NCBI RefSeq assembly: GCF_013978595.1
Contig: NZ_JACDTZ010000001.1
Location: 992,001-1,056,000, forward strand
DNA: 64,000 nt
From: Corynebacterium haematomassiliense
Lineage (GTDB): Bacteria; Actinomycetota; Actinomycetes; Mycobacteriales; Mycobacteriaceae
Direction of reading: 5' to 3'
Under the pieces are notes generated by a model. That model did not search any database and was not told the origin of the DNA. It saw nothing but the letters and a program-made list of their open reading frames with translations. Shown here piece after piece: positions 8,280 through 17,022 of this stretch. Each line of letters starts with the position of its first letter. The first letter of the stretch is position 1. Made by a program: the position numbers and the translations under genes.

Positions 8280-8912
8280 GTGAACGCCACTTTGCTTTTC
8301 GACGTCGACGGCACGCTGATCGACTCCTTCCCCGGCATCAGGCACGGCTTTCTCGTCGGGCTGGAGGCCGTTGGGTGGGACACGCCCAGCGAGGAATTCA
8401 TCCGCCGCATCCCCGGCCCGCCCATGCCGGAGACGATGCGCTCGCTGGGCATGACTGCCGCGCAGGTCGAGCAGGCCATGGTCGCCTACTCGGACTACAT
8501 GACCGGCGAGGGCTGGCAGCGCTTCGAGGTCTACCCCGGCATGGACGACCTGGTGCGGCGGTTGGCGGGTGAGGGCTACCGCGTGTGCACGGCGACGTCG
8601 AAAAGCGAACGCTTCGCCCGCGCCGCCCTTGAGCGCGCCGGGCTGCTGGAGCACATCGACTTCCTTGGCGCGGCGTCGAACGACGGGGTGCGCGCGAAGA
8701 AGGTCGACGTGATCCGGCACGTGCTGGAGGAGGCTACGCCCGAGCGCCCGCTGATGGTCGGCGACCGGTTGCACGACTTCGAGGGCGCGAAAACGTTCGG
8801 CATCCCGAGCGTGGCCATGACCTGGGGTTACGGTGCGGAAAATGAGTGGGAGTTGGCGGACTACGTGGCGCGCGACGCCGACGAGCTGGAAAGGATCATC
8901 CGTGAGTTCTAA
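8280..8912 (+). CDS. gph: HAD hydrolase, phosphoglycolate phosphatase-like
   Basis: A 210-residue HAD phosphatase with a four-helix cap. Motif I is FDVDGTLIDS (nucleophile D8, D10), motif II ATSKSE at about 102-107, motif III/IV MVGDRLHDFEGAK at about 159-171. The family removes phosphate from small molecules such as 2-phosphoglycolate; substrate here is inferred from the family only. The start is a GTG at 8280 with a weak ribosome site. It is divergent to NIF3 (36-base gap) and its stop overlaps the start of the tyrosine phosphatase gene, so the two are translationally coupled. Confidence 0.82.
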   Translation: MNATLLFDVDGTLIDSFPGIRHGFLVGLEAVGWDTPSEEFIRRIPGPPMPETMRSLGMTAAQVEQAMVAYSDYMTGEGWQRFEVYPGMDDLVRRLAGEGYRVCTATSKSERFARAALERAGLLEHIDFLGAASNDGVRAKKVDVIRHVLEEATPERPLMVGDRLHDFEGAKTFGIPSVAMTWGYGAENEWELADYVARDADELERIIREF

Positions 8913-9378
8913 ATTGCACATCGACTTCGTCTGCACCGGCAACATCTGCCGCTCCCCAATGGCGGAGGTGATTGTGCGGGAGAAATTGGCGCAGGAGGGG
9001 CTTGCGGACGCGGTCACGGTGACGTCGTCAGGCATCGGCGGCTGGCACGTCGGGCAGAAAGCCGACGAGCGGGCGCGCGCCGAGCTGGCCGCCCACGGCT
9101 ACGACGGCGAGGCGCACCGCGCGCAACAGTTCGGGTTTGAGCAGGAGCAAGCGGACCTGATTGTCGCGCTGGACACGAACCACGTCTCCGAGCTGGTCGC
9201 ACGCGGCGTGGACGAGGACAAGGTGCGCCTCATCCGTTCGTTCGACCCCGCTGCTGAGGAAGGCGCCGGCGTGGCCGACCCCTACTACGGCGGGCCCCAG
9301 GGCTTCACCGTCGTGCGCGAGCAGATCGAGTCCGCAGCTGACGGCATTATTGCTTGGGTGCGCGAGCGACTAGACTGA
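8902..9378 (+). CDS. Low-molecular-weight protein tyrosine phosphatase
   Basis: A 158-residue cytosolic phosphatase. The P-loop C11-x5-R17-S18 is VCTGNICRSPMAE and the general-acid aspartate is D127 in ADPYYGG. The family dephosphorylates phosphotyrosine through a cysteinyl-phosphate. The start is a GTG at 8902 overlapping the last codons of the HAD gene by 11 bases; a longer reading frame to 8833 exists but lies wholly inside the HAD gene and adds no conserved residues. SURF1 follows 6 bases later, so HAD-PTP-SURF1 form one operon. Confidence 0.92.
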   Translation: MSSKLHIDFVCTGNICRSPMAEVIVREKLAQEGLADAVTVTSSGIGGWHVGQKADERARAELAAHGYDGEAHRAQQFGFEQEQADLIVALDTNHVSELVARGVDEDKVRLIRSFDPAAEEGAGVADPYYGGPQGFTVVREQIESAADGIIAWVRERLD

Positions 9379-9384
9379 CCCGGC

Positions 9385-10311
9385 GTGAGCGCCAAGAATC
9401 AGACGTCGAAGCCGTGGTGGCGGCAGATGCTTACCCCCGGCTGGGTCATCGCGGCGCTACTCATCGGGGTGTTCTCCTACTACGCGTTTACGTTCCTGGC
9501 GCCGTGGCAGCTGGGCAAAAACGAAGCGCTGGTCGAGCGCAACGAGCACATCTCCGCCGCCTTCGAGCACGACCCGGAGCCGTTGTCCTCCCGCGTGGGT
9601 GCCGACGGCTCCCTGGGGGCGGACGCCGAGTGGTCCCGCGTGGTCGCCACCGGCCACTACACAGGTTCGGACGTGCTGCTGCGCCTGCGGCCCGTCGACG
9701 GCACACCCGCTTTCCAGGTCCTCACCCCGTTTGTGCTGGACGACGGTCGCGCGATCGTCGTCCACCGCGGCTGGGTGAAAGCCGAAAACTCCACCCAGGT
9801 GCCCGCCGTGGAGCCTGCGCCTTCCGGCGAGGTCACCCTCACCGGCCTGCTGCGCGCCGACGAAGGCGAGCACCCCAACCCGCCCATGCACGAGCAGGGT
9901 TACGACATGGTCTACTCTATCAGCCCCGCCCAGATCGGCTCGCTGACCGGCACCGATGTGGTCTCGCCGTCCCTGCAGCTGCTCGGCGGCGAGCCGGGCG
10001 TGCTCGACCCGATCCCGCTGCCGCAGCTCGAAACGGGCAACCACCTGTCCTACGGGCTGCAGTGGATCCTGTTCGGCTTCGCCGCCCCCGCCGGCCTGAT
10101 CTACTTCCTCTACGCCGACTCCCGCGAGCGGCGCCGCTTCGAGGCCGAGCAGGAGCAATTGCTTCTCGACGACACCCCCGCCGCCGGCAGCCCCGACCCG
10201 GATCCTTCTCCCGCTGTGCCCACTGTTTCCACTGCCCGGTCCCGCCAGCGTTACGGCTCCTCCCGCGCCAACCCGTGGGCCAAGGCCTACGATAAGGAAG
10301 AAGAACGCTAG
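9385..10311 (+). CDS. SURF1-family cytochrome oxidase assembly protein
   Basis: A 308-residue membrane protein. A membrane helix at about 15-36 (WVIAALLIGVFSYYAFTFLA) and a second at about 213-233 (YGLQWILFGFAAPAGLIYFLY) bracket the extracytoplasmic SURF1 domain, which contains the family features PWQLGKN and the VHRGWV segment (about 128-133). SURF1 proteins help insert haem a into subunit I of the aa3 oxidase. The C-terminal 65 residues are a polar, Pro/Ser-rich cytoplasmic tail. The start is GTG. GATGCTTAC and CTTCTCGACG repeat motifs both occur inside the coding sequence (9426, 10162). Confidence 0.88.
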   Translation: MSAKNQTSKPWWRQMLTPGWVIAALLIGVFSYYAFTFLAPWQLGKNEALVERNEHISAAFEHDPEPLSSRVGADGSLGADAEWSRVVATGHYTGSDVLLRLRPVDGTPAFQVLTPFVLDDGRAIVVHRGWVKAENSTQVPAVEPAPSGEVTLTGLLRADEGEHPNPPMHEQGYDMVYSISPAQIGSLTGTDVVSPSLQLLGGEPGVLDPIPLPQLETGNHLSYGLQWILFGFAAPAGLIYFLYADSRERRRFEAEQEQLLLDDTPAAGSPDPDPSPAVPTVSTARSRQRYGSSRANPWAKAYDKEEER

Positions 10312-10337
10312 CTTTCCTTGATCGTTGAAGGGGACGG

Positions 10338-10766
10338 ATGTCTACCGCCGTGAATTCGACCGCCGACCAGCTCCACTCCGCCCTGTTCACCCTCGAATCC
10401 GCGGGTGTCGACCTCGCGGATGACATCGAGGTGGACGACATCGACGACGCCGTGGCCGACCAGCCAGTCTTGTTCCCCACCCGCCCGTTCGCGGTGTTGG
10501 CGCAGGTGGCGGGACTGTCAGACACCGACGAAGCTCTGTTCGCTCTCGCCCGCCCCGGCTCCCTGGAAACCCGCGCCGCCCGCGCCTGCGCCGCCGCCGG
10601 CGCCGAGCTCTGGAGCCTCGCCGTCGTCCCCGACGCCAAAGGCTCCACGACCGGCTCCGCCCGGGTGCAGTTCTCCGAGTGGGACGTCGCCGACGTGCCC
10701 TTCGACGGCCCCTCCCCCTGCTTCGAGCTAGCCATCCTCGCCGCCATCGAGTCCCGCGCGCTATAG
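10338..10766 (+). CDS. Conserved hypothetical protein
   Basis: A 142-residue soluble, acidic, alanine-rich protein (starts MSTAVNSTADQLHSALFTLE). No domain that I can name, no signal peptide, no membrane helix. Strong G/C third-position bias and a ribosome site (GAAGGGGACGG) about 5 bases ahead of the ATG support it as real. It follows SURF1 by 26 bases and probably ends that operon. A similar gene is typical after SURF1 in corynebacteria, but I cannot name its function. Confidence 0.7.
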   Translation: MSTAVNSTADQLHSALFTLESAGVDLADDIEVDDIDDAVADQPVLFPTRPFAVLAQVAGLSDTDEALFALARPGSLETRAARACAAAGAELWSLAVVPDAKGSTTGSARVQFSEWDVADVPFDGPSPCFELAILAAIESRAL

Positions 10767-10838
10767 CCCCGCACTGCCCGCGCTCCTCTGCTGGCGCCCC
10801 TGCCCAGGGTCTGTGGGCACCGAAACCCCGCCCCAGGC

Positions 10839-10998
10839 TAGATGCTTACTCCTAAACGCTTACTTCTCGACGAACCTCCGGCCGCGCCCGCCACTACACT
10901 CGAGAAGTAAGCATCCTCGGGTAAGCATCTAGGCCGGGTAAGCATCCTCGGGTAAGCATCTAGGCCCGGTAAGCATCCTGGGGTAAGCACCTAGGCCC
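10839..10998. repeat. Intergenic GTAAGCATC element, copy 2 (tandem)
   Basis: The gap 10767-11070 has no gene. It holds GATGCTTAC at 10841, then six GTAAGCATC copies (10907, 10921, 10938, 10952, 10969 and a GTAAGCACC variant at 10983). They form three tandem units of 30-31 bases, each with two copies and ending in TAGGCC. The CTTCTCGACG motif at 10863 sits inside. Bases 10841-10870 are the exact inverse of 5204-5233. The units are contiguous without unique spacers, so this is not a CRISPR array. Confidence 0.85.
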
Positions 10999-11070
10999 AG
11001 ATGAGCTGAGTTACCCAGCCAGCAGCAGTTTTCGCTTCCCGTAAAGGCTCTGCTACTCTGCTTGCTACGC

Positions 11071-11143
11071 GCGCCGTTAGCTCAGCTGGAAGAGCAACTG
11101 GTTTACACCCAGTAGGTCGGCGGTTCGAGCCCGTCATGGCGCA
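11071..11143 (+). tRNA. tRNA-Val (anticodon TAC)
   Basis: Cloverleaf: acceptor GCGCCGT pairs with ATGGCGC (one G-U), D-arm TAGCTCAGCTGGAAGAGCA, anticodon arm ACTGG-TTTACAC-CCAGT giving anticodon TAC (reads GUA/GUG valine codons), T-arm with GGTTCGAGC. CCA is encoded at 11144-11146. A -10-like TACTCT at 11054-11059 precedes it. Confidence 0.95.
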
Positions 11144-11150
11144 CCAAATC

Positions 11151-11186
11151 AATGGTCCCGATCCGGCATTCCGGAACGGGACCATT
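11151..11186 (+). terminator. Hairpin downstream of tRNA-Val
   Basis: AATGGTCCCG (11151-11160) pairs perfectly with CGGGACCATT (11177-11186) around a 16-base loop, five bases after the tRNA CCA. No long U-run follows. Probably ends the tRNA transcript, or acts between the converging tRNA and DUF3052 genes. Confidence 0.7.
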
Positions 11187-11241
11187 CGCATTGCTGCCTA
11201 GCCCCGCGACGTGGCCAGCGCTGGCCAGAATCCGCCGACAG

Positions 11242-11652
11242 CTACCGGTTGCGGGGTGTGAGGCAGGAGCCCTGCCAGGCGCCGAAGCGGTCCGCCTTCG
11301 TCTGGATGAAGCCGGCGAGCTGGGCAGACTCGGCGATCTCGCTAGGCGGGACAACTCCGGTAGAGGCGGAGCCGGCGCCGGGGGTCATCAGCCAGATGCG
11401 GCCGCCGGGGCCGAGGCCGCGGGAGACGTCGACGAGATCGTCGACGAGGTCGCCGTCGCCGTCGCGGAACCAGAGGAGGATGGTGTCGCAGGGTTCGTCG
11501 GCGTCTTCGTCGAGAAGCTCGGCCCCGATGGCATCCTCGATGGCCTCCGAGATGGCGGAATCCGCGTCCTCGTCCCAGCCGATCTCCTGCACAACATCAC
11601 CCGGTTTTACCCCCAGGCGGGATGCGTAGGTGTCCACTCCTGTGGCACTCAA
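11242..11652 (-). CDS. DUF3052 family protein
   Basis: A 136-residue protein (GVDTYASRLGVKPGDVVQEIGWDEDAD...) of the actinobacterial DUF3052 family (Rv2239c type), which lies next to aceE in mycobacteria and corynebacteria. It contains the family's acidic stretch and the LLWFRDGDGDLVDDLVD segment. Function unknown. The start is chosen as TTG at 11652 with GGAG 4 bases ahead (GGAGATTTG); the frame is open to 11898 but that extension overlaps aceE. A GTG at the valine of GVDTY is the alternative. Divergent to aceE, sharing its upstream region. Confidence 0.82.
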   Translation of the reverse strand: MSATGVDTYASRLGVKPGDVVQEIGWDEDADSAISEAIEDAIGAELLDEDADEPCDTILLWFRDGDGDLVDDLVDVSRGLGPGGRIWLMTPGAGSASTGVVPPSEIAESAQLAGFIQTKADRFGAWQGSCLTPRNR

Positions 11653-11733
11653 ATCTCCATGTCCTCCAAGTATCAAAATGGTGTGGTTTGGGCGATAGCT
11701 TAACGTCGAGAAGCAAAGAATGCTTGGAAACTC

Positions 11734-11747
11734 GTGATTAGTCTCAC
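11734..11747. promoter_or_regulatory. Possible GlxR (CRP-like) site upstream of aceE
   Basis: GTGATTAGTCTCAC keeps both half-sites of the CRP/GlxR motif GTGA-N6-TCAC. It lies 84 bases before the aceE start, between aceE and the divergent DUF3052 gene. GlxR is the cAMP-responsive global regulator of corynebacteria. Assignment is by motif only. Confidence 0.4.
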
Positions 11748-11830
11748 CAAAGGCCACCCGCTGTAAGAAAGCGCGCGCGTAAGCACGTATCCTTGGGGAC
11801 GTATTGCCCGACTGAAGCCAGGAGGTTGAA

Positions 11831-14647
11831 GTGGCCCAGAAAGAGACCAAGATGGAAGACGCTCGCGTGAAGAACGCGTCCGAAGTTGACACCAACATTC
11901 TCTCGCTGCGCGAAGGCGTAGCGTCCTACCTGCACGACGCAGACCCGGAGGAAACCCAGGAATGGATGGACTCCCTCGACGGTCTGCTGGAGGAATCCGA
12001 TCCGGAGCGCGCCCGCTACCTCATGCTGCGCCTGATCGAGCGCGCCAACGCCAAGCGCGTGCCGCTGCCGGCGCTGTCCTCGACCGACCTGGTCAACACC
12101 ATCCCCACCAAGCTCGAGCCGGAATTCCCGGGCGACGAGCAGATTGAGAAGCGCTACCGCCGCTGGATGCGCTGGAACGCCGCAGTGATGGTGCACCGCG
12201 CGCAGCGCCCCGGCATCAAGGTCGGCGGACACATATCCACCTACGCCTCCGCAGCGGCGCTGTACGAGGTCGGCTTCAACCACTTCTTCAAGGGCAAGGA
12301 CGCACCGCAGGGCGGCGACCAGGTCTTCTTCCAGGGCCACGCCTCCCCCGGCATGTACGCCCGCGCCTTCATGGAAGGCCGCCTGAGCGAAGACGACATG
12401 GACGGCTTCCGCCAGGAGCACTCCCGCAAGCAGGGCGGCCTGCCGTCCTACCCGCACCCGCACGGCATGCCGAACTTCTGGGAGTTCCCCACCGTGTCTA
12501 TGGGCCTGGGCCCGATGAACGCGATCTACCAGGCACGCTTTAACAAGTACCTGCAGGACCGCGGCATCAAGGACACCGACCAGCAGCACGTCTGGGCATT
12601 CCTCGGCGACGGCGAGATGGACGAGCCGGAATCCCGCGGCCTGATCCAGATGGCCTCCCTGTACGGCCTGGACAACCTCACCTTCGTGATCAACTGCAAC
12701 CTGCAGCGTCTCGACGGCCCGGTGCGCGGCAACGGCCAAATCGTCCAGGAGCTGGAGAGCTTCTTCGTCGGCGCAGGCTGGAACGTGATCAAGGTCGTGT
12801 GGGGCCGCGAGTGGGACGAGCTTTTGGAAAAGGATGAGGACGGCGCACTCGTCCACATCATGAACACCACCAAGGACGGCGACTACCAGACCTTCAAGGC
12901 CAACGACGGCGCCTACGTCCGCGAGCACTTCTTCGGCCGCGACGAGCGCACCAAGAAGCTCGTCGAGAACATGACCGACGAGGAGCTGTGGAACCTGCGC
13001 CGCGGCGGCCACGACTACCGCAAGGTCTACGCCGCCTACAAGCGCGCGCTGGAGACCAAGGGCAAGCCGACCGTCATCCTCGCCCACACCGTCAAGGGCT
13101 ACGGCCTCGGCCACAACTTCGAGGGCCGCAACGCCACCCACCAGATGAAGAAGCTGACGCTGGAAGACCTCAAGCTCTTCCGCGACAAGCAGCAGATCCC
13201 CATCTCCGACGAAGAGCTGGAGAAGGACCCGTACCTGCCGCCGTACTACCACCCGGGCGAGGACGCCGAGGAAATCAAATACCTCAAGGCCCGCCGCGAG
13301 GAGCTCGGCGGCTACCTGCCGGAGCGCCGCGAGAAGTACACCCCGCTGGAACTGCCCGAGTTTGAAAAGACCTTCAAGGCGCTGTTCAAGGACTCCGGCA
13401 AGCAGGAAGTCGCCTCCACCATGGCGCTCGTGCGCACCTTCAAGGCGCTCATGCGCGACAAGGAGCTGGGCAAGCGCGTCGTCCCGATCATCCCGGACGA
13501 GGCCCGCACCTTCGGCCTGGACTCCTGGTTCCCCACCCTGGGCATCTACAACCCGAACGGCCAGAACTACGTGCCGGTGGACCACGACCTGCAGCTGTCC
13601 TACAAGGAAGCCACCGACGGCCAGATCCTGCACGAGGGCATCAACGAGGACGGCTCGTCGGCCTCCTTCATCGCCGCGGCGACGTCGTATGCCACCCACG
13701 GCGAGCCGATGATCCCGATGTACATCTTCTACTCGATGTTCGGCTTCCAGCGCACCGGCGACAACTTCTGGGCCGCCGGCGACCAGATGGGCCGCGGCTT
13801 CATCATCGGCGCCACCGCCGGCCGCACCACCCTGTTCGGTGAGGGCCTGCAGCACATGGACGGCCACTCCCCGATCCTGGCGTCCACCAACCCGGCCATT
13901 GTCTCGTACGACCCTGCGTTCGCCTACGAGATGCCGTACATCATCTCCAAGGGCATCGAGCGCATGTACGGCCAGGGCGCCGGCAAGGACGAGAACGTGA
14001 TGTACTACATCACCGTCTACAACCAGCCGCACCACCAGCCGGCACGCCCGGAGAACCTGGACGTGGAGGGCCTGCACAAGGGCATCTACCTCTACGACGA
14101 GGGCAAGGACCTGGACAACAAGGTCTCCCTGCTGGCCTCCGGCGTGGGCATGCAGCAGGCGCTGCGCGCCCAGGAGATCCTGCAGGAGCAGTACAACGTC
14201 GGCGCCGCGATCTACTCCGTGACCTCCTGGACCGAGCTCGCCCGCGAGGGCCAGGCCAAAGCCGCCGAGCAGCTGCTCAACCCGGGCGAAGAGGTCGAGG
14301 AGGCGTTTGCCACCAAGCAGCTGAAGCAGACCTCCGGCCCGTACATCGCGACCTCGGACTTCGCTTCCGACCTGCAGGAGCAGATCCGCGCCTACGTCCC
14401 GGGCCAGTACATCGTGCTCGGCGCCGACGGCTTCGGCTTCGCCGACACCCGCGAGGGCGCCCGTCGCTTCTTCAACATCGACGCCGAGTCCATGGCCGTC
14501 GCCGCCCTGCTCGGCCTGGCCAACGAGGGCAAGATCGACCGTTCCGTGGCCGCCCAGGCAGCCAAGGACCTGAAGATCGACGACCCGACCGCCACCGCCG
14601 CCAAGACCGACGGCGAGGACAAGGGCGACGAGAACGCCGCTGAGTAG
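11831..14647 (+). CDS. aceE: Pyruvate dehydrogenase E1 component (homodimeric type)
   Basis: A 938-residue thiamine-diphosphate enzyme that decarboxylates pyruvate as E1 of the corynebacterial pyruvate/oxoglutarate dehydrogenase supercomplex. The ThDP/magnesium motif [10 protein letters not shown] starts at about residue 259 and ends with N in FVINCN; transketolase-like core and C-terminal domains follow. Length and the N-terminal sequence ([18 protein letters not shown], then [11 protein letters not shown]) are those of AceE. The start is GTG with AGGAGG 6 bases upstream. The C-terminus (about 895-938) is Lys/Asp-rich and low complexity. Monocistronic: a strong terminator follows. E2 (aceF) is not adjacent, as usual in the genus. 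Confidence 0.97.
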   Translation: MAQKETKMEDARVKNASEVDTNILSLREGVASYLHDADPEETQEWMDSLDGLLEESDPERARYLMLRLIERANAKRVPLPALSSTDLVNTIPTKLEPEFPGDEQIEKRYRRWMRWNAAVMVHRAQRPGIKVGGHISTYASAAALYEVGFNHFFKGKDAPQGGDQVFFQGHASPGMYARAFMEGRLSEDDMDGFRQEHSRKQGGLPSYPHPHGMPNFWEFPTVSMGLGPMNAIYQARFNKYLQDRGIKDTDQQHVWAFLGDGEMDEPESRGLIQMASLYGLDNLTFVINCNLQRLDGPVRGNGQIVQELESFFVGAGWNVIKVVWGREWDELLEKDEDGALVHIMNTTKDGDYQTFKANDGAYVREHFFGRDERTKKLVENMTDEELWNLRRGGHDYRKVYAAYKRALETKGKPTVILAHTVKGYGLGHNFEGRNATHQMKKLTLEDLKLFRDKQQIPISDEELEKDPYLPPYYHPGEDAEEIKYLKARREELGGYLPERREKYTPLELPEFEKTFKALFKDSGKQEVASTMALVRTFKALMRDKELGKRVVPIIPDEARTFGLDSWFPTLGIYNPNGQNYVPVDHDLQLSYKEATDGQILHEGINEDGSSASFIAAATSYATHGEPMIPMYIFYSMFGFQRTGDNFWAAGDQMGRGFIIGATAGRTTLFGEGLQHMDGHSPILASTNPAIVSYDPAFAYEMPYIISKGIERMYGQGAGKDENVMYYITVYNQPHHQPARPENLDVEGLHKGIYLYDEGKDLDNKVSLLASGVGMQQALRAQEILQEQYNVGAAIYSVTSWTELAREGQAKAAEQLLNPGEEVEEAFATKQLKQTSGPYIATSDFASDLQEQIRAYVPGQYIVLGADGFGFADTREGARRFFNIDAESMAVAALLGLANEGKIDRSVAAQAAKDLKIDDPTATAAKTDGEDKGDENAAE

Positions 14648-14678
14648 CTTGAGTTAGGGCCTTCTGCCTAGCGACGGA

Positions 14679-14709
14679 GGGGCGTTCCCGGTAGCGGAAC
14701 GCCCCTTTT
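14679..14709 (+). terminator. Rho-independent terminator of aceE
   Basis: GGGGCGTTCC (14679-14688) pairs with GGAACGCCCC (14696-14705) around a 7-base loop and is followed by TTTT. It lies 31 bases past the aceE stop. Confidence 0.92.
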
Positions 14710-15016
14710 CGTGTGCCTTTTTGGGGTGGTTTTGGGCGGGGCTTGGGTGGTTCCTGACAGATTACGGCGGCCCTTTGTGCCGACCTGGGCCGATGGGGCC
14801 AGACTGACAGATTCCGCCGCGATGTGTCTGGGCCGCGCGTCCTCGTCTACCGGCACGCCTGGATTTGTTCACTACGTGATGAATCAACCCACCCCATTCA
14901 AACACCCAACCTGGGCAAAGTGAACAAACCACCGCTCAAATGAGGGGTTTGTTCACCTGCTAGCAGAACCCGAGTGAACAAATTTCCGGGGATGGCCCTG
15001 GGAGAGCCCGGGGCCC
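14710..15016. repeat. Non-coding gap with GTGAACAAA inverted repeats
   Basis: No convincing gene. It holds four copies of one 9-mer in alternating orientation: TTTGTTCAC at 14864 and 14948, GTGAACAAA at 14920 and 14974. The middle pair extends to perfect 11-base arms (14920-14930, 14946-14956). CTGACAGATT occurs twice (about 14754 and 14804). A 70-codon open frame across part of it (14711-14923) has no resemblance to anything I know. Confidence 0.75.
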
Positions 15017-15898
15017 CTACATCTTGGGCAGGAACTGCTGCAGCTGTGGCCACGCGAAGGCGGCGGCGCTTACCAGCAGCGCCAGGATGCCGAAGACGAG
15101 AGCGGTCTTCTGCGCCGTGGACGACCCGTTAGAGCCGCCCTCTCCGCCCGGCGCCGGCGAGTCCTGATCCGGCTCCGCCGCCGGGGGTTCCGGAAGCTCC
15201 ACACCGACACCGGAGTTGTCAATGCTGGTCCAAGTCTTGCGCTCCGACCCATCCGCAAACGTAGTGACTACCTCGAAGTTTGCGTCGCTGTAGGAGTCGG
15301 TCGGCACCGTCGCGGTGATGGTGCCCGTCTTCTGGTCGACGCTCCAGTCCCACCCCTCGCCGCCGGTGACCTTCCAACGAGCGTTCGTCGGCAGATCCAG
15401 CTGGTATTGGTTCTCCGGCGTCAAGGTCACGGTCTGGCCGGGGTTGGCGGTGACGCGGGCGTCGTAAAGCGGGTTGTAGTAGAACGCGTCGTCGGAGGTC
15501 AGCGTGACCTTCTGCGAATACAGCTCATTCGACCCGTCCGGGAACAAAACGCGGACCGAAAAGTCGATGACGTTTTCGCCGGGCTGCGGGGGTGTTTCCC
15601 TGGTGTAGTTGTTCAGCCTGACGCCGAGCGGCTTGTCCACAAATTCGGTTTCCCCGTTGAACAGCTGCGCCTTCTTCCGCAGCGTGTCCTCGCCGGTCTG
15701 CTTCCACTTCGTCCCCTCCGGCACACCGAGAAGCTCGTATTCGACGGTCTCCGAATACCCGTCCCCCGGCTTCACAGCCGCGTGCCGCGGCGCCGGATCG
15801 AAGTGCGGCGAATACTCGTCGGACATCGCGGCGGAGGCGGCGGGCGCGAGCAGGCCGGCGGCGACGACGACCACGGCCGGAAGTGCGAAGCGTTGCAT
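15017..15898 (-). CDS. Secreted surface protein with Rib/YPDG-like domains and C-terminal anchor helix
   Basis: A 293-residue envelope protein. Signal peptide at 1-23 (MQRFALPAVVVVAAGLLAP then AASA-AM). Two Rib/alpha-like (YPDG family) beta domains follow: one with TRETPPQPGENVIDFSVRVLFPDGS, the second with FYYNPLYDARVTANPGQTV and VVTTFADGSERK. Then a Pro/Gly/Ser-rich linker (EPPAAEPDQDSPAPGGEGG) and a membrane helix TALVFGILALLVSAAAFAW near the C-terminus. No LPXTG is seen, so anchoring is by the helix. Start ATG at 15898. It overlaps nothing but lies 17 bases from the divergent acpM start. Confidence 0.78.
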   Translation of the reverse strand: MQRFALPAVVVVAAGLLAPAASAAMSDEYSPHFDPAPRHAAVKPGDGYSETVEYELLGVPEGTKWKQTGEDTLRKKAQLFNGETEFVDKPLGVRLNNYTRETPPQPGENVIDFSVRVLFPDGSNELYSQKVTLTSDDAFYYNPLYDARVTANPGQTVTLTPENQYQLDLPTNARWKVTGGEGWDWSVDQKTGTITATVPTDSYSDANFEVVTTFADGSERKTWTSIDNSGVGVELPEPPAAEPDQDSPAPGGEGGSNGSSTAQKTALVFGILALLVSAAAFAWPQLQQFLPKM

Positions 15899-15915
15899 GC
15901 GCTTATCATAACGGC

Positions 15916-16212
15916 ATGGAACTTTCGCAGCGGTTGGACCTGAGCAACCTCGACCTCGCCGACGACACGGACGCCCAAGAGCAGGCGGAGGCGCGAGGCA
16001 CGTTCGCGCGCATCGCGGAGCTCGTGGAGGACGTCTCCGGTGTGGACATTGAGCCCGGGACGAGGTTGGACGGGAGCGGGGTTTCGTCGTTAAGCCGCAT
16101 TGAGCTCGCGGTTCGCATCGAGGAAGCATTTGGAGTGCCTATCGACGAGCACGTGTACGCCCAATGCACCACCGCCCAGGACCTCGCCGACTATGTGGAG
16201 GAGCACCAATGA
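15916..16212 (+). CDS. acpM: Acyl carrier protein
   Basis: A 98-residue ACP/PCP-fold protein. The phosphopantetheine site is GVSSLSRIEL; S58 takes the place of the modified serine of the usual DSL motif, whose aspartate is replaced by S57. Helix II (RIELAVRIEEAFGVPI) is well kept. ACPs carry acyl groups for fatty-acid or mycolate synthesis. Its stop overlaps the ATG of the NagD-like gene (ATGA), the arrangement of acpM and a HAD gene in C. glutamicum. The DSL change is close enough that modification is likely but not certain. Confidence 0.85.
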   Translation: MELSQRLDLSNLDLADDTDAQEQAEARGTFARIAELVEDVSGVDIEPGTRLDGSGVSSLSRIELAVRIEEAFGVPIDEHVYAQCTTAQDLADYVEEHQ

Positions 16213-17009
16213 TTTCGTATCTGACCGACATGGACGGCGTGCTGCACCGCGAGGGTGAGATCATCCCCGGCGCCAAGGAGTTCATCGGCGCGCTGCGCAG
16301 CGAAGACATCGACTTTATGGTGCTGACCAACAACTCGATCCAGACGCCGCGCGACCTGTCGGCGAAGCTTATGCGCATGGGGCTGGACATCGAGCCGGAG
16401 CGCATCTGGACCTCCGCCACCGCGACGGCGAAGTTCCTCTCGCAGCAGGCGGGCGCGGCGTCGGCGTACGTCATCGGGGAAGCTGGCTTGACGACGGCTT
16501 TGCACGAAATCGGCTGGATCCTCACCGACGCGGACCCCGACTTTGTCGTGCTGGGCGAGACGCGCACCTATTCCTTTGAGGCACTGACCACCGCGTCGAA
16601 CCTGATCCGGAACGGCTCGCGGTTCATCGCCACCAACCCGGACCTCACCGGCCCGGGGCCTGCGGGCGTGGTGCCGGCGACCGGGTCCGTGGCCGCCATG
16701 ATCACCGCCGTGACCGGCATGAGCCCCTACTACGTGGGCAAACCCAACCCGGTGATGATGCGCTCGGCACTGAACAACATCGGCGCGCATTCGGAGAACA
16801 CGGTGATGATCGGCGACCGCATGGACACCGATGTCAAGGCCGGCCTCGAGGCGGGCATGCGCACCGTGCTCGTGCGCAGCGGTATTTCCGACGACTCCGA
16901 GATCGCCAAATACCCATTCCGCCCCACAGCGGTGCTGGACTCCGTGGCGGACCTGGTGGAGCGCATCCGCGACCCGTTCGGCGACGGGTGCTACACGGAC
17001 GGCGAGTAG
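16209..17009 (+). CDS. HAD-IIA (NagD-like) sugar phosphatase
   Basis: A 266-residue HAD hydrolase with a C2 cap. Motif I is LTDMDGVLHREGE (D8, D10), motif II VLTNNS at about 38-43 with the family threonine/asparagine, and motif III/IV VGKPNPVMM ... IGDRMDTDVKAG at about 176-215. NagD-type enzymes dephosphorylate nucleotide or sugar monophosphates. Coupled to acpM through an ATGA overlap, so probably co-translated. A real link to acyl carrier biology is not shown. Confidence 0.88.
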   Translation: MISYLTDMDGVLHREGEIIPGAKEFIGALRSEDIDFMVLTNNSIQTPRDLSAKLMRMGLDIEPERIWTSATATAKFLSQQAGAASAYVIGEAGLTTALHEIGWILTDADPDFVVLGETRTYSFEALTTASNLIRNGSRFIATNPDLTGPGPAGVVPATGSVAAMITAVTGMSPYYVGKPNPVMMRSALNNIGAHSENTVMIGDRMDTDVKAGLEAGMRTVLVRSGISDDSEIAKYPFRPTAVLDSVADLVERIRDPFGDGCYTDGE

Positions 17010-17022
17010 CCGGGGCAGTTGC

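Noticed and set aside
8244..9035. Extended NIF3 start
   Set aside because: The upstream part overlaps the HAD and PTP genes in the other direction and has no resemblance to NIF3.
10907..10997. CRISPR-like tandem units
   Set aside because: The 30-31 base units run directly together without unique spacers and there are no cas genes in the window.
11744..14077. Minus-strand frame across aceE
   Set aside because: Shadow of aceE; no ribosome site and biased composition.
14711..14923. 70-codon frame after aceE
   Set aside because: No family, no ribosome site, overlaps the terminator and the repeat block.
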